A DNA stretch of 46,254 bases. Source: Alphaproteobacteria bacterium. GTDB taxonomy: Bacteria > Pseudomonadota > Alphaproteobacteria > Rhizobiales > Devosiaceae. Position numbers and translations under genes: made by a program. Of this stretch, positions 7,683-14,808 are shown in pieces (position 1 is the stretch's first letter; each line of letters begins with the position of its first letter). The stretch covers positions 1 through 46,254 of the forward strand of contig JAHJOS010000511.1 of the NCBI GenBank assembly GCA_018820005.1, written 5' to 3'. The notes beneath the pieces are model-generated. The model ran no database searches. It was not told the DNA's origin and was given only the letters and a program-made list of their open reading frames with translations.

Positions 7683-9839
7683 TCAGTTGCTGGCCGTTTT
7701 TTGGGTGGGCTGCGGCAGGTCGTCCGGGCCGTGTTCGAGACGGTCGTGGGCGCGCTTGATCAGGTACTGGTGGATCTGCTCCATCTGTTCGCGATCGAAC
7801 GCCTCGGCGAAGGAGGGCATGCCATCGGGAATGCGCGCGCCATGGAGGATGCCGAGGAATTGCTTGTGCGTTTCCGGCGTCAGCATGCGCAGATCCGGCA
7901 GCACGCCGCCGCTGACCGCATGAATACCGTGGCACTGCGAGCAGTAGCCGTCATAGAGCTTGGCGCCGGCCTCCACGGTGGCAGCATCAGCCGTCAGGGG
8001 CGGAGGCTTCGGCGCATCCTCACGCGGCGCCGGTTCCTGCAGTTCGGCCGTCCCGCCGAGCTTGTAGGTCAGCACCTGGGCGTAGGGCTGCACCCCGGCG
8101 CGCAGCGAGAGGGCGCCGGCAAAGGTGGAGAACGCACCGCCCCAGCCCGCCATGAAGGTCACGTACTGCTCGCCGTCCACGCTGTAGGTGATGGGTGCGG
8201 CCATCACACCACTGGCAGCGGGTTGCTCCCAGAGCTTGTCGCCATTGTCGGCCGCGTAGGCGATGACCCGCCCGTCGGCGCTGCCTTCGAACACCAGGTT
8301 GCCGGCGGTGCTCAGGGTGCCCCCGTTGAAGATGGTGACGTAGGGCACTTCCCAAGCCTGCTCTTGCTTGACCGGGTCCCAGGCGATCAGCTTGCCGGAC
8401 CAGGTGTCAGCGTATTCGCCCAGGCCTTCAGGATCCTCGGGCATCATCCCGGTCTTCAGACCCAGCTGGTACATGCTCTTGAACTTGTTGCGCGCAGGCG
8501 CATCAGGTACGTGCTCATACCAGGCGGACATGATGTGCGCGGGGATGTAGACCAGCCCGGTGTTCGGGTTATAGGACATCGGGTGCCAGTCATGCGCCCC
8601 CCAGAAGCCCGGCTGGACCAGCTTGGCCTTCTTCTCACCCTTCCAGTAGGCCGCGGCTTCATCATCGACGATGGGGCGACCGGTCTTCAGATCGACGCCC
8701 TTGGCCCAGTTGATCGGCACGATGTTTTCGGCCGAGAGCAGCTCGCCAGTGGCGCGATCGATGACGTAGAAGAAGCCGTTCTTCGGTGCCTGCATCAGCA
8801 CCTTGCGCTGTTTGCCCTCGATTTCCAGATCAGCCAGGATCATGTGCTGGGTGGCGGTGTAATCCCAGGCATCGCCCGGCGTGGTCTGGTAGTGCCAGAC
8901 GTATTCGCCGGTGTCGGCGTTGACCGCGACGATGGAAGACAGGAACAGGTTGTCGCCCTTGCCCTCGCTGCGCCAGATCGGATCCCACAGCGAGCCGTTG
9001 CCGACACCGATGTAGAGCAGGTTCAGCTCCGGGTCGTAGGCGAAGGAGTCCCAGGCGGTACCGCCGCCGCCCTGCTCGACGAACGCGCGGCCATGCCAGG
9101 TCTTCTTGGCGATGTCCATGCCCTTGCCTTCGGCCGGCTTGTCCGGGTCGCCGGGTACGGTGAAGAAGCGCCAGGCCTGATCGCCGGTTTCGGCATCGTA
9201 GGCGGTGACGTAGCCGCGCACGCCGAACTCGGCGCCGCCGTTGCCGATCACCACCTTGCCATTGACCACTCGCGGCGCGCCGGTGATGGAATAGCTGCGC
9301 TCCTTGTCGTAGCGCGTATCCACCGACCAAACGCGCTCGCCGGTCTTGGCGTCGATGGCTTCCAGGCGGCCATCGAGCACTCCGACATAGACCTTGCCTT
9401 TCCACACTGCAACGCCGCGGTTGATTGCATCGCAGCAGGCTTCACCGGCGCGGGAGCGGTCGGATTTGGGGTCGTATTTCCAGATTTCCTTGCCGGTGCG
9501 CGCGTCGAGCGCATAGACGATGGAGAAGGGGCCGGTGGTGTACATCACGCCGTCGACCACGATGGGGGTGGCTTCCACGCCGCGGTCGATGTCGAGCTTG
9601 TAGCTCCAGGCCAGGCCGAGATCGTCGACGTTGGCGTCGGTGATCTTCTTCAGCGGGCTGTAGCGCTGCTCGCCGTAGTCGCGGCCGTGACTCATCCAGT
9701 TGCCGGGCTCGGCGTCGGCGTTGGCGATGCGCTTGCCGTCCACATCGGCGGCGTGCAGCGGCAGGGACAGCAGGGCGGCAAGGCTGGCGCCAAGCAGGGC
9801 GGTGGGCCGTCGGCTCAAACAGGGATCGAATTGATTCAT
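7683..9839 (-). CDS. PQQ-dependent quinohaemoprotein alcohol dehydrogenase
   Basis: A 718-residue periplasmic dehydrogenase. A Sec signal peptide (hydrophobic stretch LLGASLAALLSLPLHA) is followed by an eight-bladed PQQ propeller with the vicinal disulfide pair Cys135-Cys136 (AGEACCDA) and a WDYT active-site segment (Asp326). A C-terminal cytochrome c domain carries CSQCH (Cys633, Cys636, His637). This is the type I quinohaemoprotein ethanol dehydrogenase layout. It oxidises primary alcohols to aldehydes and passes electrons through its own haem. Thr328, two residues after the Asp, is not the Asp found in lanthanide-dependent homologues, so calcium is the expected metal. The ATG at 9839 was chosen for the signal peptide and the GAGAG upstream. 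It is the first gene of a pair with aldA. Confidence 0.93.
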   Translation of the reverse strand: MNQFDPCLSRRPTALLGASLAALLSLPLHAADVDGKRIANADAEPGNWMSHGRDYGEQRYSPLKKITDANVDDLGLAWSYKLDIDRGVEATPIVVDGVMYTTGPFSIVYALDARTGKEIWKYDPKSDRSRAGEACCDAINRGVAVWKGKVYVGVLDGRLEAIDAKTGERVWSVDTRYDKERSYSITGAPRVVNGKVVIGNGGAEFGVRGYVTAYDAETGDQAWRFFTVPGDPDKPAEGKGMDIAKKTWHGRAFVEQGGGGTAWDSFAYDPELNLLYIGVGNGSLWDPIWRSEGKGDNLFLSSIVAVNADTGEYVWHYQTTPGDAWDYTATQHMILADLEIEGKQRKVLMQAPKNGFFYVIDRATGELLSAENIVPINWAKGVDLKTGRPIVDDEAAAYWKGEKKAKLVQPGFWGAHDWHPMSYNPNTGLVYIPAHIMSAWYEHVPDAPARNKFKSMYQLGLKTGMMPEDPEGLGEYADTWSGKLIAWDPVKQEQAWEVPYVTIFNGGTLSTAGNLVFEGSADGRVIAYAADNGDKLWEQPAASGVMAAPITYSVDGEQYVTFMAGWGGAFSTFAGALSLRAGVQPYAQVLTYKLGGTAELQEPAPREDAPKPPPLTADAATVEAGAKLYDGYCSQCHGIHAVSGGVLPDLRMLTPETHKQFLGILHGARIPDGMPSFAEAFDREQMEQIHQYLIKRAHDRLEHGPDDLPQPTQKTASN

Positions 9840-10386
9840 CGCAGGCTCTCTCTTGTTATTGGTCTGGCCGCCCCATGGGGCAGGCCTTTCAGAGAGAGCA
9901 ACCGCTGTGCCAGCCATACAAATATGGCCGCAAAGCCAGTCGTGGCGAGGCCTGGCGCAATCACAGTCCCCCACAGTTAAAGCGGTCTGTCGCAACCGAA
10001 GCGACGCACGGCTGCGACACCTGTCGCGTCGCTGCGACAGAGACGCTGGGCCCGCAGCCCTGGCAATCGGGGGCTGGATCTAGAGGTAGCGATTCAGAAC
10101 GGCCTGCCAAGGCAGCAGGACTGGCGGCCGGCGGGCAGTTTGGGCGGTGCAAACGACAAAGGGTGATGTCTCAAGGCTCGCTTGGCATGTGCGTTGCCTG
10201 GATGACGCGGAGCCACATGCAGGGTTTTGCGCATCGGATTCGTTCTGTAGTTTAAAAACGCGTTCCGGTTCGCCTGGGCCTAAGAGTGCCCAATTGCTTC
10301 ATCTTGAGGGCGTCGGTAGCTCTCTAGCCGTTCGCCAGGCCACACAGGCCGGCGGCAACAAAGCCATACAACAATAAGGTTTAACC
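9840..10386. promoter_or_regulatory. divergent control region with TGTCGCA sites
   Basis: This gap separates the leftward dehydrogenase operon from the rightward receptor gene, and no gene is seen in it. A tight cluster of the 7-mer TGTCGCA and its complement occurs at 9988-9994, 10013-10019, 10022-10027 (six of seven bases) and 10033-10039. The outer pair extends to a 9-bp inverted repeat, TCTGTCGCA / TGCGACAGA (9986-10041). The inner pair is an inverted repeat with a 2-base gap. It lies about 150-200 bases upstream of the dehydrogenase, as expected for activator sites of an alcohol-responsive regulator, but the protein that binds is not identified. Confidence 0.5.
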
Positions 10387-12387
10387 ATGTATCGATTGTT
10401 TCTTGCCGGATCGCTCTCGTTGGCAACCGGACCCGTGCTCGCGCAGACAAGTGAACCGCTTACGCTCGACCCCTTGGTGGTGAGTTCGCCGCGGGCAGAG
10501 TCCGACTGGTTTACCTTGCCGATGGCGGTGTCTTCCGTGACGGCACAGGACCACCCGGGCGAACAGTTGCTCACCCTCGATAGCCTGCTGGGGCCTGTCC
10601 CGGGCGTTTTCTCGCAGAGCCGCTACAACCTGGCCCAAGGCATGCGCTTGTCGATTCGCGGCTTCGGTTCCCGTTCCAGTTTTGGCGTTCGCGGCGTGCG
10701 GGTATTGGTCGATGGGGTTCCCCTGACCATGCCGGACGGGCAGACCGAAATGGATGGGCTGGACACCTCACTGGTCGAGCGCATCGAGGTGATTCGCGGC
10801 CCCTCATCGACCATCTACGGCAATGCCGCCGGCGGCGTCCTGGCGATCGAGACGCGACAGCCGGGCAACACGCCGCGCACTCAGGTTGAAGTGACAGGCG
10901 GCGAACTGGGCTATCGCCGCATGCGCGCGGAGACCAGCGGCAGCGCCGGGTCGCTGGGCGCATTGCTCGCGCTCAACGCCACACAGCTCGATGGCTACCG
11001 CACGCACGGGACTGCCGAAACCAACCACCTCACCGGCAAGCTGCGTTGGCTGGGGGAGGGCGGCACGCTTGGCCTGACCCTGCATGCGATCGACAACCGA
11101 GCCGAAGATCCCGGTGGGCTGAACCTGGATCAGGTCCGGGTCGACCGATCCCAGGCGCGGCCACAAAGCCTTCAGTTCGATTCAGACGAGACCGTCCAGC
11201 AGCAACGCCTTTCGCTGGTCTGGGATGGGCAGGCCGCAGGCGGTGATACCTACCAGTTGCGCAGTTACTACGGCCAGCGCGAGTTCAGCAACCGTCTCCC
11301 GCTGCGCGCCAATGGTCAGACGGCCTATGACCGCTGGTTCGCCGGGGTGGGTGCTCAGCGGACCTTTAACCGGGAGTTGGCGGGCCTGCCTCATCAACTC
11401 ACCGTCGGGCTGGACCTGGAGAGCCAGCGCGATGAGCGCTCGCGCAACGACAACCTGCCTGGCGGCATCACCGGCGCCCTCACTCAACGCCAGCGCGAAA
11501 CGGCGGACAGCCGGGGTGCGTTTATCGAGGATCAGGTAAACCTGGGCGATGCCTGGCTGCTCACCGCAGGCGTGCGCTATGACAGCGTGCGACTCGAGGC
11601 GAAGGACCGCTATCTGAGCGACGGCGATGCCTCGGGCGAGCGCAATCTCGAAGACTGGAACTACAGCCTGGGGCTGAGCCGGCAACTGGACAGCCATCAT
11701 GTCGCGTACGTGCGTTACGCGACATCGTTCGAGACACCTACGATCAACGAAGTGGCGAACCCAAGCGGGGGCGGCTTCAATCCATCGCTGGGCCCGGCGC
11801 GGGCGGTCAACCGCGAAATAGGCTTCAAGGGCGAGCATCCCGGATTGCGCTACGAAGCGGTGTTCTACAGCATGCGCATCGAAGACGAGTTGGTCCCGGA
11901 AGTCGACGGACGCACCTTCTACACCAACGCGGGCCGCTCCAGCCGCGACGGCGTCGAGCTCAGCGGGGACTGGTTGGTGGGGCGCCATTGGCGTTTGACC
12001 GGTGCCTGGAGTTACAACCGCTATCGTTTCGACCAGTTCCAGGGCTACGACGGCAACCGCATCCCGGGCATTCCCGAGCAGAGCCTGTTCGCCGAGGTCA
12101 GCTATGACCGCGACGACTGGTATGCACGGGTCAACGTCAATGCCTACGGCCATCAGTACGCGGACAATGCCAACCTCGACCGCGTGCCCGGCTATGCGGT
12201 AACCAACGCCCGCCTGGGCTGGCGACTGGCGTGGGGCGATCAGCGGTGGGAGCCCTATATCGGCGTCGATAACCTGCTGGACCGGGACTACTACGACAAC
12301 CTGCGTATCAACGACAACTTCGGTCGCTACTACGAGCCTGCTCCAGGCCGCACGATCTATGCAGGAGCCAAACTGACTTTCGAGTGA
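10387..12387 (+). CDS. TonB-dependent receptor, YncD/PqqU-like
   Basis: A 666-residue outer-membrane receptor with a signal peptide ending near VLAQ. A plug domain (about residues 40-160) contains QGMRLSIRGFGSRSSFGVRG and VERIEVIRGPSSTIYGNAAG, and a 22-strand barrel ends in a terminal aromatic-rich strand (IYAGAKLTFE). The plug closely resembles E. coli YncD, now called PqqU, which imports the cofactor PQQ. Standing next to a PQQ enzyme, it is most likely a PQQ scavenging receptor; that is inferred. Iron-chelate uptake is the alternative. It also lies 155 bases upstream of a lasso-peptide precursor, and lasso peptides often enter targets through such receptors, so self-recognition is worth considering. 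Confidence 0.85.
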   Translation: MYRLFLAGSLSLATGPVLAQTSEPLTLDPLVVSSPRAESDWFTLPMAVSSVTAQDHPGEQLLTLDSLLGPVPGVFSQSRYNLAQGMRLSIRGFGSRSSFGVRGVRVLVDGVPLTMPDGQTEMDGLDTSLVERIEVIRGPSSTIYGNAAGGVLAIETRQPGNTPRTQVEVTGGELGYRRMRAETSGSAGSLGALLALNATQLDGYRTHGTAETNHLTGKLRWLGEGGTLGLTLHAIDNRAEDPGGLNLDQVRVDRSQARPQSLQFDSDETVQQQRLSLVWDGQAAGGDTYQLRSYYGQREFSNRLPLRANGQTAYDRWFAGVGAQRTFNRELAGLPHQLTVGLDLESQRDERSRNDNLPGGITGALTQRQRETADSRGAFIEDQVNLGDAWLLTAGVRYDSVRLEAKDRYLSDGDASGERNLEDWNYSLGLSRQLDSHHVAYVRYATSFETPTINEVANPSGGGFNPSLGPARAVNREIGFKGEHPGLRYEAVFYSMRIEDELVPEVDGRTFYTNAGRSSRDGVELSGDWLVGRHWRLTGAWSYNRYRFDQFQGYDGNRIPGIPEQSLFAEVSYDRDDWYARVNVNAYGHQYADNANLDRVPGYAVTNARLGWRLAWGDQRWEPYIGVDNLLDRDYYDNLRINDNFGRYYEPAPGRTIYAGAKLTFE

Positions 12388-12451
12388 CGACGTTCACCGA
12401 TGCGCTGTTGGGGCCCGACGCTGCGGTTTTGCGAGGATGGATGTGCGCTAC

Positions 12452-12521
12452 CTGGCATATCTGCCAGCTAGTTTTCCGAGCCAAACCCCTTAGGCTGGTG
12501 ATGAGGCATCGCGCCTCATCA
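12452..12521 (+). promoter_or_regulatory. two inverted repeats ahead of the lasso precursor
   Basis: CTGGCA-TATC-TGCCAG (12452-12467) and a perfect 9-bp repeat TGATGAGGC/GCCTCATCA with a 5-base loop (12499-12521) lie between the receptor gene and the lasso precursor. The first is followed by a TTTT and may act as a weak terminator. The second ends 8-10 bases before the AAGAGGGG ribosome-binding site of the precursor. It may be an operator or an mRNA structure that controls precursor translation. Confidence 0.45.
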
Positions 12522-12542
12522 ACGTGAAAGAGGGGTATCGCT

Positions 12543-12683
12543 ATGTTCAAGCTTCTTCAAAAGCGCATTTCCAAACGAAACGTGGCCGATCGGGCCGTCG
12601 TCATCAAGAATGCCAAAGAGAAAATCAACGGCGTGCCGGGCGGCGCGATCGTCGAGGGCAGCTATGGCGTCTGGTCCCGTTGA
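12543..12683 (+). CDS. lasso peptide precursor (A)
   Basis: A 46-codon gene encoding a basic leader of 29 residues (starting MFKLLQKRISKRN) and a predicted 17-residue core GVPGGAIVEGSYGVWSR. The core starts with Gly and has Glu at position 9, giving a nine-residue macrolactam ring closed by a Gly1-Glu9 isopeptide bond. Its tail of eight residues contains bulky Tyr12, Trp15 and Arg17, which could hold the thread. Moving the core start to either later Gly would give rings of only five or six residues, which are not known. AAGAGGGG precedes the ATG. The stop codon overlaps the cyclase start as TGATG. The leader position -2 is Ile, where most lasso leaders have Thr. I do not recognise this core among the characterised lasso peptides I recall. 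Confidence 0.88.
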   Translation: MFKLLQKRISKRNVADRAVVIKNAKEKINGVPGGAIVEGSYGVWSR

Positions 12684-14134
12684 TGGACCTTGGGTGGCGG
12701 CTCCGCCGTCACCCAGCGCTTACCGCCTTAATGACTCAGATTTTCAACACAGAGCATGGATCCGCCGCGGCCCCGACGCCGCTGGAGATCGTCCCGGGTC
12801 TTCAAGTACGGTTTCAACGCGGTACGACCGTTCTGACGAACGCGGGCCCCGAGGTCTTCTACATTCGAGCCGTATCATCAGGTTTCAGCATCTGGACCTC
12901 CCTGAAGCAGCTGTTGAAGTCGACACGACCGGCTCTCAACCTCAGCTACCTGCGCCATCATTTGCGATTCGGTGAGACGGTAACCCATGCCACTGCATGG
13001 GGCGACGTATATCAGCTGATCCCAAACGCGGCCCTAACGCTCAGTGCAGATGGCTGCTCATGGCACTTCGAACCTTGGAGTGGAGAAGGGTGCCAGAACG
13101 CATCGCTTGATCATCCCGCGATACTGTTGAAGCAGGCCATCCCCGGCTCGACGGCGCCAGTTGTACTCGAACTGTCCGGCGGTACCGATTCCACCGCCAT
13201 CGCCTACGCGCTTGCTGGCCGAAACGATGTGTTGGCCATCACCTGGGCTGATCCGCTAGCCCCGGACGGCAGCGACGTCGGACATGCCAAGCGTATCGCC
13301 AGCAAGCTTGGTTTCGAACACCGAATTGCAATCCTGTCCCCTGACGCTCTGTTCGCGCTTCCGTCGCAGTTCGAGCCAGACAGGCCCAGCGTATCGCTGT
13401 TCATGATGGCGGAGCGGGACAGGTTCGTTCGTGGCGCGACCGGAGGACACACCAACGGCGTCGTGGTCAACGGCCACGGCGGCGATCACATCTTCCTCGA
13501 TCCGCCAAGCCCGGTCCCCATTGTAGATCTCCTGTCCTGTGGTCGTTTTCGAGAAGCCCTGCGGTACTACCGGACCCTCGTCCAATTCCATGGCGGGGGA
13601 GTGCTTGCCCCTTTGCGCTATTGCCACGTGGGACGAGGCATCGGTCGCAGCGCATTGACCCTCAGACCGGGAAAGCGCCTGCATCACCGACTGGTCCGGC
13701 AGGCCTGCTACGAAAACGCGATCTGGAGCAGGCTCGGTGTGCCGTACAAAGTCATCCATCCGTTCACCTGTCCCGCGATGCTTAGCTACGCGCTGTCGAT
13801 CGCCCCGCACGAGCATGTCGGTCAGGCGCAATCCAGACAGCCGTTCCGAAAGGCCATGAACGACTACCACCAGACCGAGGATTTCGGCCGGGTTAGCAAG
13901 GGCCACCTTACCGGCATATTTCAGCGAGCCATCCAGCTGAAGCAGGACTCATTGGCGGCGCTGTTGGAGCAGGGCATCGGTGCGAGCTACGGCATGTACA
14001 GCGTCGACGATATGCGCAGGGCACTGGAAGCGGCCGCGCTTGGCGCTACTGACATCCATCCACGGCTTATGAACGCGCTGTCGCTGGAGCTTTTCATGCA
14101 GCACTGGTCTCGCCTTTCGGGAGTGGCTCGATGA
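12683..14134 (+). CDS. lasso cyclase, asparagine-synthetase-like (C)
   Basis: A 483-residue protein of the asparagine synthetase B fold. It has the ATP pyrophosphatase loop LSGGTDSTAIAYAL (SGGTDS at 165-170) and the later NGHGGDHIFLD segment typical of lasso cyclases. These enzymes activate the core Asp/Glu side chain as an adenylate and close the ring on the N-terminal amine. The start at 12683 overlaps the precursor stop (TGATG). The open frame continues further upstream, but that part runs through the precursor in another frame. It overlaps the next gene by four bases (ATGA). The N-terminal region has no catalytic Cys at position 2, as expected for lasso cyclases rather than glutamine-using synthetases. 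Confidence 0.92.
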   Translation: MDLGWRLRRHPALTALMTQIFNTEHGSAAAPTPLEIVPGLQVRFQRGTTVLTNAGPEVFYIRAVSSGFSIWTSLKQLLKSTRPALNLSYLRHHLRFGETVTHATAWGDVYQLIPNAALTLSADGCSWHFEPWSGEGCQNASLDHPAILLKQAIPGSTAPVVLELSGGTDSTAIAYALAGRNDVLAITWADPLAPDGSDVGHAKRIASKLGFEHRIAILSPDALFALPSQFEPDRPSVSLFMMAERDRFVRGATGGHTNGVVVNGHGGDHIFLDPPSPVPIVDLLSCGRFREALRYYRTLVQFHGGGVLAPLRYCHVGRGIGRSALTLRPGKRLHHRLVRQACYENAIWSRLGVPYKVIHPFTCPAMLSYALSIAPHEHVGQAQSRQPFRKAMNDYHQTEDFGRVSKGHLTGIFQRAIQLKQDSLAALLEQGIGASYGMYSVDDMRRALEAAALGATDIHPRLMNALSLELFMQHWSRLSGVAR

Positions 14135-14808
14135 CACACAGATGCCTAAGGTTCGCGCCATGGATCTTCCACGCATTGGCCGATGGTGAGCTGGTGCTGC
14201 TTGATGCCCGCTCGAACGAATTCGTCCTGTTCGACCGCGATGCATCGCGGGAACTCGTCGACGCCGTCGAGGGGCGAGCCATGAGCCCGCTTGTCGAGCG
14301 GCTGCTTGTCGAAGGAAGGCTGCAGCACGCCTCGTCGACGCCCAAGCTCAATCGGAGCCACGTGCCCGGAATTGATGATTTCACCTGGAGCGAGTCGGTC
14401 CGCTACAAGGCACGTCATCATGCCTCTTGTCCCTCTGGCCGCGAGGTGCTTGCGGCTGGCCTGACCCTTGCGAAGATGTGCGTTCTGCTCAAATGCGTGT
14501 CGCTTTTCCGTCTGCTAAAAAGCGGCCGGAACAGGCCCGTCAGCCAGGGCCCGGCAAAGGCAACGCTCGACCGAGAAATCTGCGCCCTGGTCCGTGCCGC
14601 ACGGTGGCTCCCATGCAAAGTCGCCTGCCTTGAATTCTCTCTCGCTCTACGCGAACGCCTGGCACGACACGGCGTCAATGCAACCGTCGAGATTGGCGTG
14701 CAGAAGTACAGCTTCATGGCACATGCCTGGGTGGAGGTAGATGGCCAGCCGTTAGGTGAGCCGGACCATGTCGCCCGATCTCTCCACCGCCTGCGGGGTA
14801 CCGAATGA
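14131..14808 (+). CDS. lasso leader peptidase with fused RRE (B)
   Basis: A 225-residue fused B protein. Residues 1 to about 75 look like a PqqD-like RiPP recognition element (HALADGELVLLDARSNEFVL, then VERLLVEGRL). The C-terminal half is a transglutaminase-like protease with the expected Cys166 (ACLEFS), His198 (AHAWVE) and an Asp at 204 or 212. It binds the leader, cuts it off and hands the core to the cyclase, as McjB does. The start overlaps the cyclase stop and the end overlaps the transporter start, so stoichiometric expression is likely. In actinobacterial and firmicute clusters the two domains are usually separate proteins. Confidence 0.9.
   Translation: MTHRCLRFAPWIFHALADGELVLLDARSNEFVLFDRDASRELVDAVEGRAMSPLVERLLVEGRLQHASSTPKLNRSHVPGIDDFTWSESVRYKARHHASCPSGREVLAAGLTLAKMCVLLKCVSLFRLLKSGRNRPVSQGPAKATLDREICALVRAARWLPCKVACLEFSLALRERLARHGVNATVEIGVQKYSFMAHAWVEVDGQPLGEPDHVARSLHRLRGTE

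Noticed and set aside
7650..9980. 776-codon rightward frame opposite the PQQ dehydrogenase
   Set aside because: It mirrors the codon bias of the real gene, which shows PQQ and haem motifs on the minus strand.
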